NCBI GenBank assembly: GCA_036940085.1
Contig: JALLBK010001128.1
Location: 1-17,767, forward strand
DNA length: 17,767 bases
Direction: 5' to 3'
From: Discostella pseudostelligera
Lineage: Eukaryota > Bacillariophyta > Thalassiosirophyceae > Thalassiosirales > Thalassiosiraceae
Both the position numbers and the translations under genes were made by a program. The notes under the pieces were generated by a model. The model ran no database searches and was not told where the DNA came from. It saw only the letters and a program-made list of their open reading frames with translations. Position 1 is the first letter of the stretch. Every line of letters begins with the position of its first letter. Positions 8,701-17,250 of the stretch are shown here, one piece after another.

Positions 8701-10261
8701 TGGAATACAGTCCGTTCCTGTTGTAGTGGTGCAAGCTCCTGTGTCTTCTCTTCAAGTTCAAGACGCAACTTTTCGGTAATGCCCTTAGTCTCCTCAAAGA
8801 TAACTTCGAGCTTCGAATCCTCCGTGGCCTTATCTTCGGTGCACTGTACAATACGTTGTTCGAGAGTAGGAATACTCTCCTCAGCCTCCACCACTGCAAC
8901 CTGCGAATCTTCCAACTTCTTCACCTCGGCATCGATTTTACCCTCCAGCTTTGCGATATTGCCCTTCTCATGCTTGATATTCTCTTTCAATTGAATATCC
9001 TGTCGCTCGTAGGCCGTATACGCCTCCTTCGTCTCGGTAAGTTCCACAAATACCGCATCATACTCCTTCTTCTGGTCGGCCATACCATCCTCAATTTGAG
9101 TAACACGTGCATCAGCCTCAATAAGCTTGGAACGTTGACTTTCCATCTTCTCAACCAACCCCACCCGCTCATCAGAGGCCTCCTCACTCTCGTTCCGAGC
9201 ATGCATGGCATGGATCTGAAACAATATATTCTTCTTCCGTCGTATCTCCCTATCCTTCGTCACCAATGCCTCCGCCTCGGCTTTGGCATCGGCCAACCCA
9301 TCCTTCTCTTTCTCAGCAGCCTTGACACGGTTTAATTTCTCCTGACGCAATTCAGTAATCTGCTCGACCTTCTCGGCAGCCAAATTCGCCTGCTCGACAT
9401 ACTTGTTACTACCAATAATATCCTCCAAGTATTCAAGTAGTCCCTCGTCATTCTCGGTCTTACCCTTGGGTGGCATCATACTAATCATTTCGACCTCACC
9501 TTGCAATATCAAGAAACGATTATTATCCAGATCAATGCCCTTGGAACCTAGAAACTCGGCCACATGTTTGAAGGTGGCATTCTTTCCATTGATTTGATAT
9601 TGACTGGAATTATCCCGTCGTGCCACCCGCGAAATGACAAGCTCGCTATTCTGAACTACTTCATAATCATCATCGCCATCACCGGTATCGACAATCTCAT
9701 GAAAGTATACACATACTTTAGCGAATGGTAGTGGATTATTCTTGTAGGCATCACTATTGTGAATGAGTTCCGACACTTTATTGAGACGTAGTTTCTTGGC
9801 ACGTTTCCCGAAGACGAAGAGCATGGCGTCAATGACATTGGATTTGCCCGATCCGTTGGGGCCAACGACGGAGGAGAAGCATTTGTGGAAGGGTCCGATG
9901 GTCTTTTGACCTGCGTAGGATTTGAAGTTCTCGAGTACCTGTGTAGAGTTAGACCACACATGATGTAGGAATCTTTTAGAGAATTAAAGAATTCAGCAAG
10001 AGCAATGGGGGCTAAAGTCTAACTTACCATTTTGGTGATCATGAGACGAGGAGGGGGTAGCTCTACTTCTTCGACTGTAACGACCTTCTCTTTGTCGTCA
10101 TCAGCTGCGGCTGCGGGCTCATCGGCAGTCATTTTCGGTGCGTCGAAGTCGACGTCGGCGTCGGCGTCGGCAGTCTCAGCTTCTTCGACCGCGGCAACCT
10201 CGCCATTGACATCCTCTATTCTCTCTGCCACTGGTGGCAACTCTTCTAGGGCGTCTTCCAT
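5782..10261 (-). CDS. SMC4: Condensin ATPase subunit SMC4, five exons
   Basis: Exons on the minus strand are 10261-10028, 9938-8448, 8366-7803, 7712-6481 and 6400-5782. The introns are 80-90 nt, all GT-AG, and coding length is 1379 aa plus stop. The SMC4 signature LMITKMVLENFKSYAG precedes Walker A GPNGSGKS (104-111). An N-terminal coiled coil follows, then the hinge (about 600-760, CGVMGRLGDL and ETSGTMSGGGN) and the return coiled coil. The C-terminal head has signature motif LSGGEK (1259-1264), Walker B LYVMDEIDAALD (1283-1294) and the SMC4-like TNSVTINP. SMC4 pairs with SMC2 in condensin to compact mitotic chromosomes in the nucleus. An acidic Asp/Glu/Ser-rich insert (residues 1056-1112, encoded by 6836-6666) interrupts the return coil. 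The first 75 residues are acidic and Ala-rich. The upstream region has E2F-like sites. Confidence 0.95.
6666..6836 (-). other. Acidic low-complexity insert within the SMC4 coiled coil
   Basis: These codons encode about 57 residues dominated by Asp, Glu and Ser, starting at EEIDFDFSDDEDDEEG, between coiled-coil heptads and a short Lys-rich linker. The segment is in frame with no splice signals around it, so it belongs to the protein. Its Ser-Asp-Glu content resembles casein kinase 2 target sites (inference). Confidence 0.75.
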
Positions 10262-10593
10262 CTTGAGATGATTGGTTCAATTCGACTGTAATCTACTGTA
10301 ATAGCAATGATATTTTTGCCGTCGCTACATCATGGTCAGAGTATGGTATGCAGTGTGTGGATTTGTGCCTATTTGTGCCTACTAACAATTTGGCGCGGCT
10401 TCAAAGCTCTTCAAAGCTAGAGCGCCAACGGTCCCAGCCTGTCCGTCGACATTGTCTCCGTCTTTCCGTCGACGGTGCCCTTTCTCCTTTCTGTCCGTCG
10501 ACGGACTGTTGCATCTCAAAAACAACACCGACCATGGCCGCCGCCGCCCACCACACCGCCGCTACACCATAGTACTACTACTGTACCAACACC
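10262..10593. promoter_or_regulatory. Divergent promoter between SMC4 and bL28m, with E2F-like sites and GTCGAC palindromes
   Basis: The 332 bp between the two start codons carry an E2F-consensus TTTGGCGC (10389-10396) and an inverted GCGCCAA (10422-10428). Between these lies a perfect tandem of CTTCAAAGCT (10399-10408, 10409-10418). Nearer the ribosomal gene are three CCGTCGAC cores (10443, 10466, 10495). The second forms a 10-bp palindrome (10466-10475) and the third a perfect 14-bp palindrome, GTCCGTCGACGGAC (10493-10506). The head-to-head layout suggests shared control. The regulatory role is inferred. Confidence 0.6.
10534..10572 (+). CDS. Possible upstream ORF in the bL28m leader (12 codons)
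   Basis: ATG at 10534 sits in a good initiation context (accATGg), encodes MAAAAHHTAATP and stops with TAG at 10570-10572, 21 nt before the bL28m start codon. Whether it is in the mRNA depends on the transcription start, which cannot be seen here. If transcribed, it could reduce translation of the main ORF. Confidence 0.35.
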   Translation: MAAAAHHTAATP

Positions 10594-11377
10594 ATGTTGC
10601 GAAATCTCCTTACCTTCTCCTCCTCTATCCGTACCCAATCGTCTTTATCTTGGGCCACCACTTCGTCGGAAACTTCCATTGTTAACACCTCTCGATCATC
10701 ATGGATGTCACCGGTGTTCATGCCGCCGTCGGCTGTCGCCATGAACAATAACTCGCCTCTCAATCACAACAGTGCTACTATCCGTCTACGCTCTACCCGA
10801 TCCACACGCGGCCTCTACGACGGTAAAGATGTACGGTTTGGTAACAACGTTCCCTTCTCCCAAAAGAAGACACGACGTCGATGGAATCCCAATATGCAAT
10901 ACAAGGCAGTCTATTCGGAAGTATTGGATGAGATGGTGAAATTTCATTTAACGACAAGTGCGCTTAGGACTATTGATAAGTATGGAGGGTTGGATGAATA
11001 TTTATTGAGGAGTAAACATGTTAGTACGAAGGGGTGAGTTATTAGTGGGATATGTATGTCGAGATTGCATTGTCGATACAACCCTCCTTCTCACTTCTCA
11101 CGATAAATATCGTCTTCATGAACCCCTCCTCTTTTAACTAACAAAAAATCATGTAACAAACAGAGAGGGTGAAGGACAACGTGTACGAAATCGAATCATA
11201 CAAAAGATGAAACATCGAGAGGTATTGAAACAACAAGCAATAGAACGGGGGGAGTCGGTTGAGGATTGGGATAGGATTGTTTTGGTGGGGAAGAAGATTC
11301 GACAACAGCAGCAACACCAACAAGAAGACGTTGTCGCTTTGTCATCTGCATCGATGGCCATTGGAGAAGAAAAATAA
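10594..11377 (+). CDS. MRPL28: Mitochondrial large-subunit ribosomal protein bL28m, two exons
   Basis: Exon 1 is 10594-11033, the intron 11034-11163 (130 nt, gtgagt...aacag) and exon 2 11164-11377, for 217 aa. The L28 core is RGLYDGKDVRFGNNVPFSQK (72-91), then KKTRRRWNPN and LRTIDKYGGLDEYLL. This matches the alphaproteobacterial/mitochondrial type rather than the plastid type. A long N-terminus, MLRNLLTFSSSIRTQ followed by Ser/Thr-rich sequence, fits a mitochondrial presequence. Exon 2 adds a basic tail and a Gln-rich stretch (RQQQQHQQ). The protein would bind 23S-like rRNA in the mitochondrial large subunit. The gene is divergent from SMC4. The symbol follows the bL28 family; yeast and human numbering differ. 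The ATG at 10594 follows a short upstream ORF. Confidence 0.85.
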
Positions 11378-11833
11378 TATTGGAGGCAATGTTGATGATT
11401 GATGGGGAGAGAGAGGGAGGTAGGTAGGGGTGAGAGCTTGAACAGTGACGGCAGACCTGTGCAGCGTCCGGGACGACTCTTCGTTGATGTTAAGCTAATA
11501 TTTTCCCCATTTTATGCTAATCATGTCGGATGGAATCTCATTTGCCTTGTCATAATATTATTACGGTACGAATACGATATCATGTCTCTCATCGTCGTCG
11601 TCTCGCGTCGCTCTCTCTGGTTCCCAGTGTTACACGTGGAGAAAATGATGCGGCGGACGGAGGGGCTGTCTGTCTGCTGTCTGGCTCCGGAACCTACACT
11701 GATTACACGTGGAGGAAGAAACAACGCACAATGGAGATGAGATAGAGTTGCGAGTTGCGACGATGACGATGGACGCCGATGCCGCCGACGCCATAGCTAT
11801 GATATCAACAATTGAACCAACGACGCCGTCACG
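11378..11833 (+). promoter_or_regulatory. Intergenic/promoter region of the PAP2 phosphatase gene
   Basis: There is no convincing gene here; open frames such as 11399-11740 start at TTG and resemble nothing known. A 12-bp direct repeat TTACACGTGGAG containing a CACGTG box occurs at 11630-11641 and 11703-11714, 193 and 120 bp upstream of the phosphatase start codon. A short run of CGTCGT repeats lies at about 11592-11608. Confidence 0.45.
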
Positions 11834-12673
11834 ATGAGGGTCAAAGTCACCCTCATAATACATTTGGTTTCATCGCTTCTACCTTGCGCTGATGCGTTTG
11901 CTTCCCGAAAATTCGCTCACTCACTCTGCGGCAGCTTGACGACGAGGACAAACTCACGAGCCGCCGCGCCCTCTACAATTCAATTATTCGACCATTCGCC
12001 GTTGCAATCTACATCCTCGATCGAATCCGAATCAGACATGATGTTTCATAAGATTACAACCACAGTAGGTAAATCTGCATCCACTCTCGTTTCAGCATCC
12101 GTCTTCTTTCTTCTTGCCTATCAACGCGATGCCGTCATACTTACATTATGGATCGGCTCCATCCTCAATGCTATTCTGAGTAAGGTCGCCAAGAAAGTAC
12201 TCAACCACGACCGACCCACACAGTTGCAACATAGTGATAATTTGAAGCTAAAACCAAGCGATGGTGGTATGCCGTCGAGTCATGCAATGTCGCTAGCATT
12301 CATCGGCACATCAACACTAGGAAGTTTTATTCCAGTGGAGCATCGCATAGTTGTCGGCTTGGCATTTGGAACATATTCAGCTATTGCATTGAGATATCGC
12401 GTGCGGGAACATTTGCATACTGTAGAACAAGTTGCTGTTGGTGTAGTATTGGGGGTGATGAATGCTATGGCGTGGCTACAATTTGGGATGGGAACGGGCA
12501 GTGATGCCGCCGGGCCTGTTTTATCGTATGCTCGAGAACATTGGGTATCAGCAGAAACTGGCTTGTTCCCATATTCTGCACTTGCAATTCCAGTTGTGGT
12601 TGGAATTGTTGTCGTGGGCTCGTTCGAACGACGGATTGCATTGTGGATAAAGAATAGAGAGCGGAATGATTGA
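11834..12673 (+). CDS. PAP2-superfamily lipid phosphatase, probably plastid (LPP epsilon or dolichyl-diphosphatase-like)
   Basis: An intronless frame of 279 aa. It shows the three PAP2 phosphatase motifs: K120-x6-R127-P128 (KKVLNHDRP), P147-S-S-H150 (GGMPSSHAMS) and R189-x5-H195-x3-Q199 (RVREHLHTVEQV). Gln replaces the usual last Asp, as in dolichyl-diphosphatase and plant plastid LPP epsilon proteins. These enzymes remove phosphate from phosphatidate or prenyl/dolichyl diphosphate. About four hydrophobic segments (near 85-115, 150-166, 172-187, 197-217) and one at about 243-262 predict an integral membrane protein. The N-terminus (residues 1-21) is a signal peptide with an Ala-Phe junction (ADA|FASRKF), followed by a Ser/Thr/Arg-rich region, so plastid targeting is likely. 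The substrate cannot be fixed from sequence; plastid phosphatidate phosphatase is my first choice. Confidence 0.8.
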   Translation: MRVKVTLIIHLVSSLLPCADAFASRKFAHSLCGSLTTRTNSRAAAPSTIQLFDHSPLQSTSSIESESDMMFHKITTTVGKSASTLVSASVFFLLAYQRDAVILTLWIGSILNAILSKVAKKVLNHDRPTQLQHSDNLKLKPSDGGMPSSHAMSLAFIGTSTLGSFIPVEHRIVVGLAFGTYSAIALRYRVREHLHTVEQVAVGVVLGVMNAMAWLQFGMGTGSDAAGPVLSYAREHWVSAETGLFPYSALAIPVVVGIVVVGSFERRIALWIKNRERND

Positions 12674-13101
12674 TATCATGTACCTTTAGCGATAGAAAGG
12701 GTATGAACGAAGAACCATGCACGTGGCACTGCACTCAATTGCCAAAATCAATGGTTGCTTAAACATTTCATTAATGCGTTAATTGGTATTCAAACTCGTT
12801 TGATGCATTGCATCATTGAGCTATTGATATGATCCATCAGCATTGGTGATTGACCAACACATCAAAATGACCCCAGCCCTATGTCTATCTCTCGTAACTT
12901 CTACGTAGGAACTAAATCGATCTTCGAATGCGTCAGAGTGAATCTCATGCCAAAAAAATAACAAGCCGCAACAACCTCATGCACCATCACCATGCACCAC
13001 CACCCACCACCATCAACGACGCATCGAACCCCATCTCGTCATTATTCATCCTCCTCACGTCCACTCGTCTTCATTTTTCTTAACAAGCATCGATAGTCAA
13101 C
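12674..13101 (+). promoter_or_regulatory. Intergenic region upstream of UDP-glucose dehydrogenase
   Basis: No gene is seen. The region is AT-rich near the phosphatase stop codon. It holds a palindrome, TGATGCATTGCATCA (12801-12815, 7-bp arms around one base), and then a CACC/ACC-rich pyrimidine tract (about 12976-13015) before the ATG at 13102. A promoter function for the dehydrogenase gene is inferred from position. Confidence 0.4.
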
Positions 13102-14697
13102 ATGAGCGACGGGTTTGATCTGAAGATTTGCTGCATCGGCGCCGGATATGTTGGCGGGCCCACCATGGCGGTCATTGCTGCTAATTGTCCAAAGGTGCGT
13201 CGTCGTCGTCGACGGGCACATGCGAAGAGTATCAATTGCCTCACCTGCCATTGACCAGCCGTCGTTGACCAGCCCCTTACTTCATCCGCACTTATTTTCT
13301 GACATTATATTATCATGTTCATTCTCACTCCCTACCCACCCACATCATGAAATAATTATTAGATTCGCGTCTGTGTCGTCGATCTATCCAAAAAGCAAAT
13401 TGACGCATGGAACTCCCGCGATCTTCCTATCTACGAGCCTGGTCTACGCGAGGTTGTCGACCAATCTCTTGGGAAGAATCTCTTCTTCTCCCTCGACATT
13501 GACAACGAAATTAAAATGGCCGACATAATCTTCATTTCTGTGAATACCCCCACGAAAACTCAGGGTATTGGTGCCGGGCGTGCCGCCAACATTAAGAATT
13601 GCGAGCTGTGTGCACGTAAAATTGCCGAAGTGTCCGAGGGTGATAAGATTGTTGTGGAGAAGAGTACGGTGCCCGTTCGTACCGCACAGGCTGTCAATCG
13701 CGTGTTGGAGTGCAATGAAAAGGGGTTGAAGTTCCAAGTGTTGAGCAATCCCGAGTTTTTGGCGGAGGGTACGGCCATTGCGGATTTGATGAAGCCGGAC
13801 CGTGTCCTAATTGGGGGGAACCAAAGCCCCGAGGGGCTCAAGGCAGCAGAGACTTTGGTTTCTGTCTATGCCAACTGGGTGCCAAGGGAGCAGATTCTCA
13901 CTACCAATCTTTGGTCGTCGGAATTGTCCAAATTGGTGGCGAATGCCTTCCTTGCTCAGCGTGTGTCATCCATCAACTCAATCTCTGCCCTCTGTGAGGC
14001 CACCGGTGCCAACGTTTCTGAAATCACTCGCGCAGTTGGAATGGATGATCGTATTGGAAAGCGTTTCCTCAACTCTTCTATCGGTTTTGGTGGATCATGC
14101 TTCCAGAAAGATATTCTCAACTTGGTCTACCTCTGTGAAACCTACGGTTTGAAGGAGTGTGCGGATTACTGGAACCAAGTCATTCTCATGAACGACTATC
14201 AGAAGAAGCGCTTCTCGGAGAAGATGGTAGCCTGCATGTTCAACACCGTCACGGGGAAAAAGATTGCCATTCTTGGGTATGCCTTCAAGAAGGACACTGG
14301 AGACGTTCGCGAAACACCCTCGATGTTTGTGGTACGTGATCTTCTCCTCGAACAGGCCCAGATTCACGTGTACGATCCTCAGGTGAAGCGTGAGGACATG
14401 TGGGCGGAAATGGACTACACTTGCGACTTGAATCCATCGACCTATACTGGTTTGGAATCGGCGGTGACTACATCCCCGGATGCCTACGCGGCATGTGATG
14501 GTGCGCACGCCTTGGCGGTGTTGACGGAGTGGGATGAGTTTAAGGAGTTGGACTTTGAGCGCATTTACAAAAGTATGGCAAAGCCTGCCTTTGTGTTCGA
14601 TGGGCGTAACGTCTTGGACCATGATGCATTGAGAAAGATTGGATTTGAGGTGCATGCTATTGGAAAGCCTGATCCCAACAAGTTCTCGGATCTTTGA
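13102..14697 (+). CDS. UGDH: UDP-glucose 6-dehydrogenase, two exons
   Basis: Exon 1 is 13102-13194, the intron 13195-13362 (168 nt, gtgcgt...attag) and exon 2 13363-14697, giving 475 aa, the usual length. The enzyme oxidises UDP-glucose to UDP-glucuronate with two NAD+, supplying precursors of uronic-acid and pentose-containing cell-surface polysaccharides. The Rossmann motif GAGYVGGPT starts at residue 14. Other landmarks are STVPV (132-136), EFLAEGTA (162-169), the active-site Lys221/Asn225 region [13 protein letters not shown], the catalytic Cys277 in [10 protein letters not shown] and Asp281. The C-terminal UDP-binding domain contains [16 protein letters not shown] and FDGRNVLD. The start at 13102 is needed to include the Rossmann glycines; the ATG at 13516 is internal. 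The sequence is close to animal and plant enzymes, the protein is probably cytosolic, and no lesion is seen. Confidence 0.96.
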
Positions 14698-14940
14698 GGG
14701 GATCAACTGGGCTAGTTTCGATGTTGCGATTAAACGCTTTTGGTTTAAGAGGAAGTGAAATGTTTTGTAAAGAAGAGTTAGAGCAGTGAAGCTAATGGAG
14801 TTTCGGTGTTGATTGATGCTACAATACGGTCTCATCCATGGATTGGAAAATAATAAGTAGTAGTGCATCAAAAATTACATTAACACTCGAAGGTTGGAGC
14901 CTGATTGTGTTCATTTAAGGTGGTCCAGGTTTAATCAGCA
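14698..14940. other. Convergent 3' ends of UGDH and the minus-strand gene
   Basis: 243 bp separate the TGA of UGDH from the stop codon of the opposite gene. No coding frame or repeat is evident. The region should contain both 3' UTRs and polyadenylation sites. Confidence 0.5.
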
Positions 14941-16028
14941 TTACCAATCGAGGCAATCTATCGTGAGACCTTCTTTGAACTTGTGGAAAGTTTCCACCCT
15001 AGCGTAATCGTCATGCACTAAAAGATCATAGTAATCATCCAGTTCCCATACGAATTTCAGCGGATGAGATCCATATTCGTGCTGCCGATACTGCAATCTA
15101 CCAAAACAAACGTAGGGTGATAAAGATTTCGTTTCGGGGTTGTACCTTCGAACCCACAAGACAATATTGGAATCCTCGCTTTCTTTCAATTTGTGAAACA
15201 TCGGAGACGATTCATGCAATCGCGACCCACCATACCACGTGATTTGATTTCCGTCATGTAAGAATTTATTCGGAGAATCTTCAGTGCCGAGGTTGACCCA
15301 CAAGAATATGCAATTCTGAGTAACATCAGTTGGGATATTCGATATACATGCAGCGTGAAGATTGCGCATCGGTTTAGTGCGCATTCGAAGGAATAAGAGT
15401 TAAATCCAGAAATAGAGCGAATAAAACTAACCTTCCATTCTTGTACTCCAGAATATTTATTGAATGAAAGCTTCTTACTCTCTCCTCCTGCTAATCTTTG
15501 TCGATCTTCGGGGTACGCAGCCTCTGCAAATGATTTGTGTATGACGTAGTCCTTGCCAGGACGCTCTAACATTTTCCCGAGTAAGCCATCGGTATGATCC
15601 TTACTATGTCCTAGAACTAAATATTCAATATCAAGACTGATGGAGCGGACTGAATCGGCAGATGGAGCAGGAGCAATTTTAGGGGATGTCTCCTTGGTTG
15701 GTATGTAAGCACGTGTTTTCCGAGTACTAGCAGAGAGTGTACGATCAGATGAAGCGCCTTCGGTGTCAGTGTCGCGAGTTCGCTTCCGATACGATTCCCC
15801 ATCTTTATAATCTGGTTGGATCTCTTGAGAAGATATGCGGTTGGACCGTCTAACCGGTTCATTACGTTGCTGAGGCTTCTTGGATATGGCATTTTGTTTT
15901 GGCGGCGGCGGTGGTTTCAATAATCCAAGTTCACTCAACCGCTTTTCATTACGGGCAATTTTTGCCTCGCGCATGGCAAGATATGGATTGACGGCCTCAT
16001 CGTTGTCGTTTTTGTTTATACTTGCCAT
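14941..16028 (-). CDS. Protein of unknown function, basic N-terminus plus conserved-looking C-terminal domain, two exons
   Basis: Exon 1 is 16028-15432, the intron 15431-15316 (116 nt, gttagt...ctcag) and exon 2 15315-14941, coding 323 aa. Splicing joins ...VQEWK to NCIFLWVN... in phase 0; without it the first frame ends at 15186. The N-terminus carries YLAMREAKIARNEKRLSELGLL, a charged helix of the kind I recall at the start of some nuclear proteins such as CMR1/WDR76-like ones. A Pro run (KPPPPPK), a basic Arg/Ser-rich segment (RRSNRISS) and a low-complexity linker follow. The C-terminal part (about 165-320) has FLWVNLG, ITWYGGSRLHESSP, IVLWVRRYNP, PYVCFGRLQY and LKFVWELDDYY. I recognise these as the type of domain repeated in diatom genomes, but I cannot name it. 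It may be nuclear. No catalytic motif is obvious. Confidence 0.75.
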
Positions 16029-16373
16029 AGTATCGGGTGGAGATATTAAATTTATTGGGAGTACGATGAATTGTTACGATAGACGATAGGGCTATGGGCT
16101 ATGGACAAGCAGTCGAAGATGATGTTGTTGTTGCTGAATGCAGCATGCATGCATGCATGCAGCGACTGCCGACGGTGTTCCCGCCATATTCGTCTCGGAT
16201 TGGAGATTGGAGATGGCGGGAAACCCCGCCGGATCCAACTTGAAGATCTTTCGGCGAGAACTTTCGCTGGATCTTTCGCTTCCCGCCAAAATATCCACTC
16301 CCTGCCTCGCTTCCGTCCCTGCGTCAATCATTCAAATGCAAAGGAAGTTGGAGATGACCATGACGGCCGGCTG
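16029..16373. promoter_or_regulatory. Divergent promoter region with three E2F-like sites and a GCAT tract
   Basis: This stretch lies between the unknown minus-strand gene and the RWD pseudogene. It contains TTCCCGCC (16178-16185), GGCGGGAAA (16215-16223) and TTCCCGCCAAA (16280-16290), all close to the E2F consensus TTTSSCGC. The second sits in an inverted repeat GGCGGG-AAAC-CCCGCC (16215-16230). An alternating (GCAT)n tract lies at 16143-16160. The plus-strand frame is open from 16101, but these codons are probably not translated. Confidence 0.5.
16143..16160. repeat. (GCAT)4 purine-pyrimidine tract
   Basis: An 18-bp alternating GCATGCAT tract that is fully self-complementary. It contains overlapping CATGCA (RY-type) motifs. 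Confidence 0.8.
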
Positions 16374-17129
16374 ATGCTGATGAGACTAGGTAGCGACGAT
16401 CGACGACGCTCACCACCATGTCATGGCCGCCACCCGCCGCCCGAGATTGAGTTTCTTCAGTCAGCGTACACTCCAGATGAGGCATACGTCACCTCCGACG
16501 GCTGTTCCATCATTCGCATTCTTCTATTATCAGTATCCGCAGCAGCAGTAGATGGGAGTTGCGATACTGTTGGTGAGAGCGATAACGATGTCGATGCTGC
16601 GGCAGCTGTTAAGGTGGAACTGACTCTCGATATGCCACCTGCCTATCCAGTACAAGAAGATGCAATTCTCATAGTGAAAGGAGCATTAATTTCCTCTCCG
16701 ACAAGCCCATCTTACATACGAAAAGCGGCACTGCATGCTATCCCATGTCTTGTTGAGGCATGTCAACAAACAGCCGTGGAGATTGCCGAGTCTGGAGGTG
16801 GCGAGGCGATATGGTCGGTATTATGTCGCGCAGATGAATGGGTGCAAGGACCGTAATGGGAAAAAATACTCGACAAATACAGATGCAATGCTGTCTCTAC
16901 TACAAAAGCATCAAATAAAGGAGAACCTGCAGAGTGTAACAACAGCAGCAACAGCAATTTGAGTATACTCGGCAGATGAATCATCTACTTGCATCACATA
17001 ATTGCCAACTCCAAACGACACGATCTTGCCATCCTTGCCTCGCAGTACAAGTTCGGAGGATATGTAAAAATCGGCTGGCCGGGGGTGATACTCATTGAGG
17101 GCTCAGGGTATCTCTGTAGGCAGCAATTT
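16374..17129 (+). pseudogene. RWD plus DUF1115-type (RWDD2-like) gene remnant
   Basis: One reading frame carries an RWD domain from about 16437 (PPPEIEFLQSAYTPDEAYV, then KVELTLDMPPAYP) and the helix SGGGEAIWSVLCRADEWVQG. A TAA at 16854-16856 interrupts it. The same frame continues through a polar linker to LGR, a TGA at 16977-16979, and then IIYLHHIIANSKR and GGYVKIGWPGVILIEG. The latter is the C-terminal region that follows RWD in RWDD2-type proteins. Similarity stops at about 17129, at a C11 tract. Two nonsense codons and a lost 3' end argue for a pseudogene. An intron of about 93 nt (16853-16945) could remove the first stop, but no GT-AG choice removes the TGA. The start is uncertain: ATG at 16374 is in frame, while the better-placed ATG at 16418 is out of frame by one base, which may be a third lesion. 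Confidence 0.65.
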
Positions 17130-17131
17130 TG

Positions 17132-17142
17132 CCCCCCCCCCC
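17132..17142. repeat. C11 homopolymer at the break of RWD-DUF1115 similarity
   Basis: Eleven consecutive C residues mark the point where the RWD-DUF1115 frame loses recognisable similarity. It is a likely site of length variation or sequencing error. Confidence 0.8.
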
Positions 17143-17146
17143 TGGA

Positions 17147-17250
17147 TTTGACCACCCAGATGGGTGGTCAAATGGGTGGTCAAGTCCGTTCGCGCCACTT
17201 TTTTGTCCGGCTCGAGTTGACCACCCGACCACGGAAAATTTTGACCACCC
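17147..17250. repeat. Cluster of five TTGACCACCC motifs, including a 26-bp hairpin
   Basis: TTGACCACCC reads forward at 17148-17157, 17217-17226 and 17241-17250, and in reverse complement within 17161-17172 and 17173-17184. The first two form a perfect inverted repeat with 12-bp arms (17147-17158 and 17161-17172) and a two-base loop. TTGACC is also the core of the plant WRKY-binding W-box, but a link to that family is speculative. The block could instead be the end of a small inverted-repeat element that replaced the 3' end of the RWD gene. Confidence 0.7.

Noticed and set aside
8467..9335. Long plus-strand frames inside SMC4 (Ser-rich and Leu-rich)
   Set aside because: They are antisense shadows of Glu/Lys-rich coiled-coil codons in SMC4.
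11399..11740. Plus-strand frame of 113 codons between bL28m and the PAP2 gene
   Set aside because: The first codon is TTG, the composition looks random, and it overlaps the repeated CACGTG units of the promoter region.
14095..14871. Minus-strand frame of 258 codons opposite UGDH
   Set aside because: It lies antisense to the conserved catalytic part of UGDH and has no recognisable domain.
16101..16373. N-terminal extension of the RWD frame (about 90 residues)
   Set aside because: It runs through the E2F-like cluster and the GCAT tract and reads Cys/Arg-rich sequence with no similarity to RWD proteins; more likely promoter or leader.
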